Assembly (NCBI RefSeq): GCF_017254845.1
Contig: NZ_JAFKCU010000003.1
Location: 186,001-250,000, forward strand
Direction: 5' to 3'
Source: Algoriphagus pacificus
GTDB taxonomy: Bacteria > Bacteroidota > Bacteroidia > Cytophagales > Cyclobacteriaceae
Length of the DNA: 64,000 bases
Made by a program: the position numbers and the translations under genes. Under the pieces are notes generated by a model that was not told the DNA's origin, did not search any database, and worked only from the letters and a program-made list of their open reading frames with translations. Positions 53,941-62,241 of the stretch are shown here, one piece after another (position 1 is the stretch's first letter; the number at the start of each line of letters is the position of its first letter).

Positions 53941-54969
53941 TTAGGAAAGTGCTTTTTCGCAAAACTCCACACATTTCTGAACTTCCTTGACAGCATCTGA
54001 ACCTTCCGGTACTTGGTATTCCAGTTCTATAGTTGCAGGGAATTTATATTTATTGGTCTGAATCAATTTTAAAAGCTGAGGAATAGGAGTGTCCCCGGTT
54101 CCCCAAGGTAAATTTCCTTTTCCATTTGCAGGAGTTTGTCTATCCTTGGTATGCATACTTAGTATATGCTTATGCTGCTTTTCAATCAGCGGAATCAAGT
54201 CCGTATTTCCCGCAGCGATGTAATGACCAGCATCTAAGTTCAATCCATTTTTTGGGCTTTGAGCGATTGCTGTATCCCAAAAACTGAAAGTTTCCTGCTC
54301 ATGGCCATGGTATCCTACTGAGACTCCATGCTTCTCCGCCATTTTGCCCAACTTCAAAGTATGTGCGTCGTCAGATGGATGCTCCAATGTGATATGAGAT
54401 GCACCCAAAGCTTTTGCGGCTTTCATTCCATAATCGATTTCTGCATCTGTATTGTTTTTGCCGAAAGCATTTGGCTTGAAAGCATAAATACTGACTCCAG
54501 CCGCTTTATACATTTTTCGAAGATCTTCGAACTTCTTCATATCTGCTTTGGCTCTCCACTCAGCTACCGCTTTCCCATGTGCTTCACCAGCAGCTCTCAT
54601 TTCATCCAATTCAGTTTTTTCTGCACTGCTAAGTTCAGTTCCTTGCCTTTGTTTACCCATTAATTGAAACATTCTGGATCTGTTAACCGGTGAGGCTGGC
54701 ATTCCTGCAAAGCTTTCTGCAGGATCTCCCATTAATTCAATTGCACTCAGTCCAGCATCAGTTACATATTTCAATGTAGCTTCGGCACTTTGATCAGGCA
54801 TGGTTCGAAAGGAATAGGTTATACATCCTATTTGAACTCCATTGATTAAAGAATTTGGTTTGTTGTAATGCTTGAGGATAGCGGGAGCTCCCTGAAGCCA
54901 AGCTGGAGCAGTAATCAATCCTGCAGTTCCAAGAGCTGATTTAATGAGAAATTCTCTTCTGTTTTTCAT
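53941..54969 (-). CDS. Sugar phosphate isomerase/epimerase-like TIM-barrel protein with Tat-like signal
   Basis: A 342-residue protein of the xylose-isomerase-like TIM-barrel superfamily. It starts with a twin-arginine-type signal (KNRREFLIKSALGTAG). The barrel carries GCITYSFRTMPDQSAEATL, GLSAIELMGDP, HITLEHPSDD, VGYHGHEQETFSFWD, LNLDAGHYIAAG and HTKDRQ, giving the usual Glu/His/Asp metal ligands. Exported members act with Gfo/Idh/MocA and DUF1080 proteins in 3-keto-glycoside metabolism, but this one lies 19 kb from that pair. No LacI-type operator of the kind above was seen before it. Confidence 0.82.
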   Translation of the reverse strand: MKNRREFLIKSALGTAGLITAPAWLQGAPAILKHYNKPNSLINGVQIGCITYSFRTMPDQSAEATLKYVTDAGLSAIELMGDPAESFAGMPASPVNRSRMFQLMGKQRQGTELSSAEKTELDEMRAAGEAHGKAVAEWRAKADMKKFEDLRKMYKAAGVSIYAFKPNAFGKNNTDAEIDYGMKAAKALGASHITLEHPSDDAHTLKLGKMAEKHGVSVGYHGHEQETFSFWDTAIAQSPKNGLNLDAGHYIAAGNTDLIPLIEKQHKHILSMHTKDRQTPANGKGNLPWGTGDTPIPQLLKLIQTNKYKFPATIELEYQVPEGSDAVKEVQKCVEFCEKALS

Positions 54970-55156
54970 GATATTTTGGGTTAGTTAATAGGGTGAGACC
55001 TGTTTAATGGACTTAAATTAGCACTTTTTTGATTTAATAGATTCAAAATAATCTATCTCATCATATGAATGGATAGCAGGTAATTATATCATTTAAATGA
55101 AAGACTTAACTTGCTTCAATTAAAATAACCCGAATAGAGCTATTCATATTCAAGAG

Positions 55157-55576
55157 ATGCAAAAAATTAGAAATAGAATTGAAAATGGAGATTTCCTTCC
55201 TGAATTAACTTTTCAAACCTCCCGAAGCAGTGGTCCAGGAGGACAAAATGTAAATAAGGTTGAAACAAAAGTTCAGCTTTCTTTTGATTTGAAAGCCTCA
55301 CAGAATTTATCGGAAGAGGAGAAGGAAGTACTTTTTAAAAAGCTAAAGAATAAAATTACCGAAGAAGGCATTTTGCAAGTGCAGTCGCAGGAAAAACGAT
55401 CCCAACTTCAAAACAAGGAATTGGCGATCAAAAAATTTTATGGGTTGATTCAGAAAGGACTAGAAAAGAAAAAGGCTAGAAAACCTACAAAGCCGGGGAA
55501 AGGTGCAATTGAGAAACGCTTGAAAGCCAAAAAATCTCAAGCTGAAAAGAAAGCAAATAGGGGGTGGAAAGCCTAA
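55157..55576 (+). CDS. arfB: Ribosome-rescue peptidyl-tRNA hydrolase ArfB
   Basis: Releases stalled peptides on non-stop ribosomes. The 139-residue protein has the release-factor GGQ motif in SSGPGGQNVNKVETKV (about residues 25-40) and the basic C-terminal tail (KKARKPTKPGKGAIEKRLKAK in part) that enters the empty mRNA channel. Length and motifs match ArfB/YaeJ. It is transcribed alone. Confidence 0.93.
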   Translation: MQKIRNRIENGDFLPELTFQTSRSSGPGGQNVNKVETKVQLSFDLKASQNLSEEEKEVLFKKLKNKITEEGILQVQSQEKRSQLQNKELAIKKFYGLIQKGLEKKKARKPTKPGKGAIEKRLKAKKSQAEKKANRGWKA

Positions 55577-55588
55577 ACCTTCCACTTG

Positions 55589-55735
55589 CTATTTACCTTT
55601 GATAAATCGAATTGCAATTGCAAGGACTGCTAATACCAGAAGAATATGGATCAATCCTGTGACACTGTATATAAAAACTCCTACTAGCCAGCCAATCAGC
55701 ATGATGACGGCAATCACATAAAATAATGAGTTCAT
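55589..55735 (-). CDS. Lmo0937-family small membrane protein, second copy
   Basis: A 48-residue protein (MNSLFYVIAVIMLIGWLVGV..., ending FIKGK) with two membrane helices. It is plainly paralogous to the protein at 50527-50679: both share IGWLxGVFxYSxTGLIHxLLVLAV. It has only 12 bases to a perfect inverted repeat just upstream. No partner gene is adjacent; it is a stand-alone small gene converging on arfB. Confidence 0.82.
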   Translation of the reverse strand: MNSLFYVIAVIMLIGWLVGVFIYSVTGLIHILLVLAVLAIAIRFIKGK

Positions 55736-55746
55736 GACGTTTGAAT

Positions 55747-55772
55747 TTTAGTTTAAATCATTTTAAACTAAA
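55747..55772. promoter_or_regulatory. Perfect inverted repeat upstream of the second Lmo0937-type gene
   Basis: TTTAGTTTAAA (55747-55757) is the exact complement of TTTAAACTAAA (55762-55772), with spacer TCAT. It ends 12 bases before the ATG at 55735, so it would form a hairpin in the leader or act as an operator. Confidence 0.55.
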
Positions 55773-55935
55773 TATTCCAAGGAGTATACCGAATTAATGA
55801 AAACTGTATAAATATCTGTAAAACAGTGTTTTGTATTTATTTTTAAAAAAATATAGAAATAAATATCCGGGAACTTGGGGTAAAAAATCCTCCTTTGAGG
55901 TCATTTATTTCTTGGAAGTTTAAATGAGCTTATGC

Positions 55936-56022
55936 CTATTTCTTGGATTTATTTTTGACCAAAAGCCTTAAGATTATTAAACCAAGTAGGAATCCAATGA
56001 TAAAAAGGAAATAGGTATTCAT
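55936..56022 (-). CDS. Possible 28-residue membrane peptide
   Basis: MNTYFLFIIGFLLGLIILRL followed by a basic end (LVKNKSKK): one membrane helix with positive-inside topology. It starts 21 bases after the dtxR-family stop on the same strand, so it could be cotranscribed. No homologue is recognised; the call rests only on the helix pattern and position. Confidence 0.4.
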   Translation of the reverse strand: MNTYFLFIIGFLLGLIILRLLVKNKSKK

Positions 56023-56043
56023 ATTTGTTTCAATTTTAAGAAG

Positions 56044-56703
56044 TTAAGCTAATACTCTAACAAGCAGTCTTTCACAGACTTTTTCACTCAATGTCTCAGA
56101 AGGGTGCCCATCATAAGTAACGACCATACTTTGGTCATAGGTTTCAATTGATATTATTTTCAATTCTTTACCCAAACTCAAATTACGACTATTCAAAAAC
56201 TCAAGAAATTCTGTTGAAGAATTTGTTAAAGCAGCAAGAATCACTTGCTGTCCGACTTTGCATTTGGATAGCGTTAAAAAATTAATCTCTTGAATCCTGC
56301 CTTGTTTATCCGGAATAGGGGAACCATGCGGATCCAAAAGTGGGTGACCCATCATTTCATCCATTCGGTCAAAAAATTTAGGAGCATGAATATGCTCTAC
56401 TTGCTCAGCGATTTCATGGACTTCTTCCCAACCAAAACCCATTTTATTGACTAAAAACATCTCTGTAAGCCTGTGTTTCCGGATAATTAAAGCAGCAGCT
56501 TTTTGTCCACTAGTCGTCAATGTGACTGGTCTATATTTTTCATAAATCACCCAACCGCTTTTTTGAAGATTTTTCACCATGCTATTCACGGTAGGCATGC
56601 TGACTTGCATCTGCTGCGCCAGCTCAGAGATATTCACCTCGCCAGCTTCATTGGCAAGGTTAAATAAGGACTTCAGGTAGTTTTCTTCTGTTTGTGAGGC
56701 CAT
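56044..56703 (-). CDS. DtxR/MntR-family metal-dependent transcriptional regulator
   Basis: A 219-residue iron- or manganese-sensing repressor. An N-terminal winged helix (NISELAQQMQVSMPTVNSMVKNLQ, about 22-45) precedes the dimerisation/metal domain with HRLTEMFLV, EVHEIAEQVEHIHAP and DPHGSPIP, which supply the usual His/Glu ligands. A FeoA/SH3-like domain follows (about 145-219). The start is ATG 56703; a TTG at 56709 is less likely. It is divergent from a TonB-dependent receptor gene, with a perfect palindrome between them that is probably its operator. Confidence 0.93.
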   Translation of the reverse strand: MASQTEENYLKSLFNLANEAGEVNISELAQQMQVSMPTVNSMVKNLQKSGWVIYEKYRPVTLTTSGQKAAALIIRKHRLTEMFLVNKMGFGWEEVHEIAEQVEHIHAPKFFDRMDEMMGHPLLDPHGSPIPDKQGRIQEINFLTLSKCKVGQQVILAALTNSSTEFLEFLNSRNLSLGKELKIISIETYDQSMVVTYDGHPSETLSEKVCERLLVRVLA

Positions 56704-56753
56704 GTCCAAATGATTTAGTCTTCAAATATTAAATAAAATATTTAGAAAACAAT

Positions 56754-56775
56754 TTTGTTAGATAGATCTAACAAA
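56754..56775. promoter_or_regulatory. Palindromic operator for the DtxR/MntR-type regulator
   Basis: TTTGTTAGAT (56754-56763) and ATCTAACAAA (56766-56775) form a perfect 22-bp dyad with a 2-base spacer. Length and the TTAG...CTAA arms resemble DtxR-family boxes. It lies 50 bp from the regulator ATG and 41 bp from the receptor ATG. Confidence 0.78.
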
Positions 56776-56816
56776 TTACTTTTGACGTATCTAATACTTT
56801 CTAAAACTCTGAATTA

Positions 56817-59096
56817 ATGCTTTCTAAGCTCCTTTTTGTTTTCCTTTTACTATCAATTCCCTTAGCGATTCAAGCTCAGGAATTTAGGATTGAAGGGAAA
56901 GTTATGTCAAGAAATGAGCCTTTAGAATTTGCCAATGTCTTGATCAAAGGCACCCAAAATGGGTCAGTGACAGATCAAAATGGACTATTCAAGATTTTAG
57001 TGAAAGAGAAGGGAAGCTATACCATACAGATTTCCAGCATTGGATTCAAAACTCTCAATAAAACGATTCAAGTGCCTCTGGGCAATTCAGATGAGTTAGT
57101 GTTTGATTTGGAATCGATTGATGCGGGACTTGATGAGGTAGTAGTCAGTGGAACTATGCAAGAGGTTTCTAAATTGGATTCCCCTGTTCCAGTAGAAGTC
57201 TATTCAGCTAATTTCTTCCGAGCAAATCCCACACCTTCCGTATTTGAATCTCTCCAAAATGTAAATGGAGTTCGGCCTCAGATTAATTGCAATGTCTGCA
57301 ATACTGGAGATATCCATATCAATGGTTTGGAAGGTCCCTATACCATGATTTTAATTGATGGAATGCCCATTGTATCAGGTTTGGCAACTGTTTATGGCTT
57401 AACTGGGATTCCTCAATCTCTGATCAATAGGATGGAAGTGGTCAAAGGACCTGCATCGACTCTTTTTGGTTCAGAAGCAGTGGGCGGATTAATCAATGTC
57501 ATAACCAAAAATCCTGAGTCTGCTCCATTAGTTTCAGTAGATGCTTTTGGAACTGGTTGGGGAGAAATCAATACTGACCTAGGTTTTCGCAGCCAAATAA
57601 GCCCTAAAATCCAATCATTAACTGGGATCAGTAGCTTCTTCTATGACAATCCAATCGATAACAACGGAGATGGGTTTACTGACTTGACACTTTCTAAACG
57701 AATTTCAATCTTTCAAAAATTCAATGTTAAAAGGAAAGAAAACAGGCTTTTTAATGTAGCTGGACGATATGTTTATGAAGATAGGTGGGGAGGTGAAATG
57801 GATTGGGATAAAAGCTATCGTGGCGGAGATGAAATTTACGGAGAAAGTATCTATACGAGTAGATGGGAATCTTTTGGTACTTATCAATTACCAACTAAAG
57901 AGCCACTCAATTTTATGTTTTCTGCAAATGGGCACCATCAAAACTCTGTCTATGGAACGACTATTTACAATGCCCAGCAGACCATTGGTTTTGGTCAGTT
58001 AACATGGACTAAAACTTTTCAAAAGCATAACTTTTTGACTGGTTTGGCTTATCGATACACATTTTATGATGATGACACGCCTGTAACATCTTCAGAAGAT
58101 GGCAATACCAATCGTCCATCAGAAATCCATCTGCCAGGAGCTTTTATCCAGGATGAAATCAAAATCCAAGAAACACAAAGTATCCTCCTTGGAGCGCGAT
58201 GGGATTATAATTCTGTTCATGGATCTATCTTTTCTCCAAGGTTTAATTACAAGCTTTCCTCCTTGGATAAAACAACTGTTTTGCGACTTTCCATCGGTAA
58301 CGGATTTCGAGTTGCCAATGTCTTTACTGAAGACCATGCTGCTTTGACAGGAGCTCGGGAGGTGGTTTTTGAAGAGGAATTAAAACCAGAACAAAGCTGG
58401 AATACCAATATCAACTTGGTTAAAAAAATCTACTCGGATAAAGGCACTTTTGTAGGTCTAGACGGGACTGCATTTTATACCTATTTCACAAATCGAATCA
58501 TTCCGGATTACGAGACAAACCCGAATCAGATTATCTATGCCAATCTTGACGGAAACGCTGTTTCAAAAGGAGTCTCATTAAATGTGGATTTAGCTTGGGC
58601 AAATGGGTTGAGCATTACAACCGGAGCAACTTTGATGGATGTATCAATTGAAGAAGAAGGTAACAAAACTAGGCAGTTATTGACTGAGAAGTTTTCTGGA
58701 GTTTGGTCTGTAGGGTATGAAATTATGAATTGGGGGCTTACGATAGATTATACAGGAAATGTATACAGCCCAATGAGATTGCCTCTTTTGGGAGAGCTAG
58801 ATGACAGAGCTGAATATTCTCCATGGTGGAGTATCCAAAATATCCAGCTGACCAAAAGACTGGGAGAGAGCTGGGAACTCTATGGGGGAGTGAAGAACTT
58901 GTTGAATTTCACTCCACCGGCAAATAGTATAGCCAGATCTTTTGATCCATTTGACAAACAAGTGGACTTTAATTCAGATGGATCAGTGAAGCCCACTCCT
59001 CAAAATCCAAATGCTCTCACATTTGATCCGACTTATGTTTTTGCACCAAATCAGGGAATCAGAGGATTTCTTGGAGTTAGGTTCAATTTGTATTAA
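56817..59096 (+). CDS. TonB-dependent outer-membrane receptor, probably for a metal complex
   Basis: A 759-residue receptor with signal peptide (ending AIQAQ). A carboxypeptidase-regulatory-like domain (FRIEGKVMSRNEPLEFANVLIKG, about 22-110) precedes the TonB-box-like DEVVVSGT, then the plug (about 120-235) with GDIHINGLEGPYTMILIDGMP and MEVVKGPASTLFGSEAVGG, then the barrel ending GFLGVRFNLY. The plug contains INCNVCNTGD, a CxxC pair that is unusual for an outer-membrane plug. It is divergent from a DtxR-type repressor, so it probably imports iron, manganese or another metal under shortage. The ligand is unknown. Confidence 0.92.
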   Translation: MLSKLLFVFLLLSIPLAIQAQEFRIEGKVMSRNEPLEFANVLIKGTQNGSVTDQNGLFKILVKEKGSYTIQISSIGFKTLNKTIQVPLGNSDELVFDLESIDAGLDEVVVSGTMQEVSKLDSPVPVEVYSANFFRANPTPSVFESLQNVNGVRPQINCNVCNTGDIHINGLEGPYTMILIDGMPIVSGLATVYGLTGIPQSLINRMEVVKGPASTLFGSEAVGGLINVITKNPESAPLVSVDAFGTGWGEINTDLGFRSQISPKIQSLTGISSFFYDNPIDNNGDGFTDLTLSKRISIFQKFNVKRKENRLFNVAGRYVYEDRWGGEMDWDKSYRGGDEIYGESIYTSRWESFGTYQLPTKEPLNFMFSANGHHQNSVYGTTIYNAQQTIGFGQLTWTKTFQKHNFLTGLAYRYTFYDDDTPVTSSEDGNTNRPSEIHLPGAFIQDEIKIQETQSILLGARWDYNSVHGSIFSPRFNYKLSSLDKTTVLRLSIGNGFRVANVFTEDHAALTGAREVVFEEELKPEQSWNTNINLVKKIYSDKGTFVGLDGTAFYTYFTNRIIPDYETNPNQIIYANLDGNAVSKGVSLNVDLAWANGLSITTGATLMDVSIEEEGNKTRQLLTEKFSGVWSVGYEIMNWGLTIDYTGNVYSPMRLPLLGELDDRAEYSPWWSIQNIQLTKRLGESWELYGGVKNLLNFTPPANSIARSFDPFDKQVDFNSDGSVKPTPQNPNALTFDPTYVFAPNQGIRGFLGVRFNLY

Positions 59097-59107
59097 GAGT
59101 TGAAAAG

Positions 59108-59134
59108 AAAAAGCCCTGAATTTCTTCAGGGCTT
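59108..59134 (-). terminator. Terminator of the leftward efflux operon
   Basis: AAGCCCTGAA (59111-59120) pairs with TTCAGGGCTT (59125-59134). The T-run lies only on the minus-strand side, so it serves the operon ending at 59164 rather than the receptor gene. Confidence 0.8.
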
Positions 59135-59163
59135 GGGGGGCGTTAAGGTAATCGGGTACTATT

Positions 59164-59736
59164 TTAAATTTCTTCTTCTACAGATCCGCATTTCAGCATT
59201 TTATCGCCAAAATAAGGGTTTCTGATTTCATTGGAAGCGCTAAGCCAAAAGGCTCCTTCATTATTTTTTGCCATTGGGCAGTATTGCTTATACAATTTGC
59301 CTTCTGTCAATACTGATGCTTTGGCCAACTCTGCCATTTGATTTGAAAGGACATCAAATGACGTTCTTTGAACTTCAGTATCAGTTGTTTCAGATATGTT
59401 CTTCACTTCAGCCTCCATCGCTTCCTTTCCTTCTAAATTGGACTTTTCAAGAGCTAAAAGGAGTTCTGAGGCTTCGTTTTTTGCTTTCTCTCCATCTGTT
59501 TCCACCAAAGCATCTTTCAGATCCAAATAAGAGTTGATGACGTGAGAAACTTCCATGTTTTCAAATGAAACAGCTGCAGTCGATTCTGAATCGGTTCCAT
59601 GATCCATAGTGCTATGATCCATTTGCTCTTGATGATCCATGTGTTCTTCATTTTCTGCAGCTTGGTCGTTTTTCTTGCAGGCAAATGCAATACTGATTGT
59701 AAGAGCAATCAACAGGGTGTTTGTTAGATTTTTCAT
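59164..59736 (-). CDS. DUF3347-domain lipoprotein, metal-binding type
   Basis: A 190-residue exported protein (ALTISIAFACKKND lipobox, Cys20). A His/Met/Asp-rich linker (HMDHQEQMDHSTMDHG, about 33-48) typical of copper-binding segments precedes a DUF3347 helical domain (about 60-190). That domain ends in YKQYCPMAKNNEGAFWLS and NPYFGDKMLKCGSVEEE. The same segment closes the efflux adaptor encoded three genes upstream, so the two are related. It is last in the operon and probably a periplasmic copper or silver chaperone. Confidence 0.87.
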   Translation of the reverse strand: MKNLTNTLLIALTISIAFACKKNDQAAENEEHMDHQEQMDHSTMDHGTDSESTAAVSFENMEVSHVINSYLDLKDALVETDGEKAKNEASELLLALEKSNLEGKEAMEAEVKNISETTDTEVQRTSFDVLSNQMAELAKASVLTEGKLYKQYCPMAKNNEGAFWLSASNEIRNPYFGDKMLKCGSVEEEI

Positions 59737-59757
59737 GTTTAACTGATTAATTGTTAT

Positions 59758-60453
59758 TTATTTAGAATGTTTTCTTTTCTTTTTCATGGTCATAAAGAAG
59801 AGTGTAAAGCCAGAAGTGATGGTAGCCAATCCGAAAAGCGAAAATGCCCTCAATAGAAGATTGTTGAAATCATCTCTGCCAGCGTAATCCATGGTGTGAA
59901 ACATCCATAGAAAATCGAACCATCTCCAGCTTCTATGTCTTACTCTTTCAAAATTTCCACTTTTGGCATCGATGTAAGCGACTAGGTTTTCTGGGTGATC
60001 GTAGTGAACAGCCCAAGCGGGTAGGGGTCTACCTCGAAATTCATGGTGCGAACCTGTTTCGGTAAGATATTCCATGGACTTGATCCCGAGATTTCCTTTG
60101 ATGTAGATCTGGGCAATTTCCTTGGCTTCTTCTTCCGAGATTTCAGGTTTTAGTTCTCCAGTCTGAGCATTATAAAGCAATTTTGAATTTACCCAGTAGT
60201 AAGGCTGGTGGTTTACAAACCTTAACTCAAGGCTGGAAATTTCTAGGGTTGAATCCAGTTTTCCCGGCTCAATAAGTTCTCCTGCCGTCTCATGCATCAT
60301 GTGTTCCGGATGAAAATGGTCTCCATGAATTTCATCAATATCTGTCCAACTAAAATACAAGCCGCTAAGTGTCCAAAAGAAGAATTGAATTCCTATGAAA
60401 ACGCCTAGAAAGCGGTGGATTCTTCTGGTATAGTATTGATTGTTTTTTCGCAT
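59758..60453 (-). CDS. PepSY-associated transmembrane protein
   Basis: A 231-residue inner-membrane protein. An N-terminal basic stretch and helix (RRIHRFLGVFIGIQFFFWTLSGLYFSW in parts, about 10-37), a periplasmic PepSY-type domain rich in His/Met (IHGDHFHPEHMMHE) and a C-terminal helix (LFGLATITSGFTLFFMTM) fit PepSY-TM proteins. In Bacteroidota these adjoin metal transport systems and may reduce or shuttle metals. It lies between the adaptor and the DUF3347 gene. Confidence 0.82.
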   Translation of the reverse strand: MRKNNQYYTRRIHRFLGVFIGIQFFFWTLSGLYFSWTDIDEIHGDHFHPEHMMHETAGELIEPGKLDSTLEISSLELRFVNHQPYYWVNSKLLYNAQTGELKPEISEEEAKEIAQIYIKGNLGIKSMEYLTETGSHHEFRGRPLPAWAVHYDHPENLVAYIDAKSGNFERVRHRSWRWFDFLWMFHTMDYAGRDDFNNLLLRAFSLFGLATITSGFTLFFMTMKKKRKHSK

Positions 60454-60477
60454 TGGTGCTGGGTATTTGGTTGGGGA

Positions 60478-62241
60478 TTATTTTAAAGTTTTTGTGACTT
60501 CTCCACAGGTCAGCATGGATTTTCCGAAATAAGGGTTGACAATATTCTGGTCTAAGCTCAACCAATCTGCTCCTTGGTTGCTATCAGCCATTGGACAATG
60601 CTGTACATACAAAGTTCCAGAATAAGCGTGAAATTGTTCTGTCATTTTCACCATTTCATCAGAAAGATTTTGAAAGCTTTTTCGAAGGTCCTCTATGGAT
60701 TTTGAATCTTGGGCTACCTGTAATGCTTTTTTCAAATTCCCATCAAAGCTCATCCAGCTGTTATGTGATTCTCCTGTAAAGAGCGCCATGTTGACTTTGT
60801 TTAAAGACTCCCTCATTGACTTAGCAGCTTCTTTGGAAGCATTTAATTCATCCTTTGTTAAAGCATCTTTTAGGGCCAAATAACTGTCATAAACCGGCTT
60901 CAATGCTTTTTTCGCATCTTCACTGATAGTAAAAGATGGTGCAGGAGCTGACTCCATACTTCCTTGCATTTCGCCATGGTTATGACCTGTCATCGCAGCT
61001 CCTCCATCTGGACTCATCATGCTAGGTTTCCCCGCTAATTGAGCAGCAGCATCGATGCTGAAGGTACCGTTGATTGCAATTTCTTCTCCACCATTCAAAC
61101 CACTTTCTATCACATAGCTTTCTCCAAGAGATGGTCCTAAAGTGACTTCTCGAAGGTTGAAACTGATTCCCCTAGCTGAACTGGATTTCACATAGACTAC
61201 CGATCTTTTTCCTGTCCAAAGAACTGCTGATTTTGGAACCGTAATCGTGGTACTACCTCCTTTTGTGTCGCTTTTGATGGAACCCGAAACAAACATTTCC
61301 GGCTTCAATGCCAAATCAGAATTTGGTACTTCCACTCTCGCTTTTGCTACTCTTGTAGCTGGATCGATTAAGGGGTCTATGTAGGATATTTTACCTGTGA
61401 ATGTCTTTCCAGGAATAGATTGGACGGTGTATTCCACTTCATCTCCTTTTTTGATCCATCCCAAATCGGATTCATATACATCAAAAAGAACCCAAACTTT
61501 TGACAGATCTGAAACTGTGTAGAGAGGCTGTCCAAGTGATACATAGTCTCCTGCATTAGCCAATTTCTCAGTTATATAACCTGAAGTATTAGCTCTGATA
61601 GGGAAATTGTTCAGGATGTTTCCTGATGCAATTATTTGATCAATTTGGTTGTCTGACAATTTCCAATTTCTCAACTTCTCTTTTGCAGCCTGAAATAATT
61701 GTGGTTGGGACTCTTTAATTTTTGCTGCTTGCAATAATTCCTGCTGTGCAGTGACTAATTCAGGGGAATAGACAGTGGCTATCACTTGTCCTTTTGAGAT
61801 GTATTCTCCAGTAAAATTCACAGTCAATTGCTCTATTCTTCCAGGAATATGAGTGGTCTGAGTAAAGATTCTGCGTTCGTCAGACTGTACTTTGCCGGTT
61901 AATTTTAATGATTTTGCTGCTCCAGCCTGTCCAACGATTGCGGTTTGCACATTTGCCAACTGCATTGCAGTCGGAGACATGCTGATAGCCAAAGGATCCA
62001 GATTTTCCTCCTCACTTTCTACTGGGATCAAATCCATACCACAAATGGGGCAAGATCCCGGTTCATTCTGACGGATTTGCGGGTGCATGGAACATGTCCA
62101 AACTCCGTTTACTTCTGTGAGATCATGTTGATGTTCATCTTGAGAAGAATTATCAGTTCTGAAGATGAGGTATCCTGCAAGAATTCCGATGAATAACATG
62201 CCGATAGCGATGACCAAAATGTTTAATTGTAGCTTTTTCAT
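60478..62241 (-). CDS. RND efflux periplasmic adaptor (CusB-like) with metal-binding and DUF3347 domains
   Basis: A 587-residue adaptor linking the pump to the TolC-type channel. Order: N-terminal anchor helix (about 7-27); heavy-metal-binding domain WTCSMHPQIRQNEPGSCPICGMDL (about 48-72, in pieces); the membrane-fusion core with barrel-sandwich hybrid GRIEQLTVNFTGEYISKGQ and beta-barrel (about 95-400); a His/Met-rich linker (MMSPDGGAAMTGHNHGEMQG); and a C-terminal DUF3347 domain (about 440-587) with YVQHCPMADSNQGADWLS and NPYFGKSMLTCGEV. The fusion of both metal-binding modules points to copper or silver efflux. It overlaps the TolC-type gene by four bases. Confidence 0.92.
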   Translation of the reverse strand: MKKLQLNILVIAIGMLFIGILAGYLIFRTDNSSQDEHQHDLTEVNGVWTCSMHPQIRQNEPGSCPICGMDLIPVESEEENLDPLAISMSPTAMQLANVQTAIVGQAGAAKSLKLTGKVQSDERRIFTQTTHIPGRIEQLTVNFTGEYISKGQVIATVYSPELVTAQQELLQAAKIKESQPQLFQAAKEKLRNWKLSDNQIDQIIASGNILNNFPIRANTSGYITEKLANAGDYVSLGQPLYTVSDLSKVWVLFDVYESDLGWIKKGDEVEYTVQSIPGKTFTGKISYIDPLIDPATRVAKARVEVPNSDLALKPEMFVSGSIKSDTKGGSTTITVPKSAVLWTGKRSVVYVKSSSARGISFNLREVTLGPSLGESYVIESGLNGGEEIAINGTFSIDAAAQLAGKPSMMSPDGGAAMTGHNHGEMQGSMESAPAPSFTISEDAKKALKPVYDSYLALKDALTKDELNASKEAAKSMRESLNKVNMALFTGESHNSWMSFDGNLKKALQVAQDSKSIEDLRKSFQNLSDEMVKMTEQFHAYSGTLYVQHCPMADSNQGADWLSLDQNIVNPYFGKSMLTCGEVTKTLK

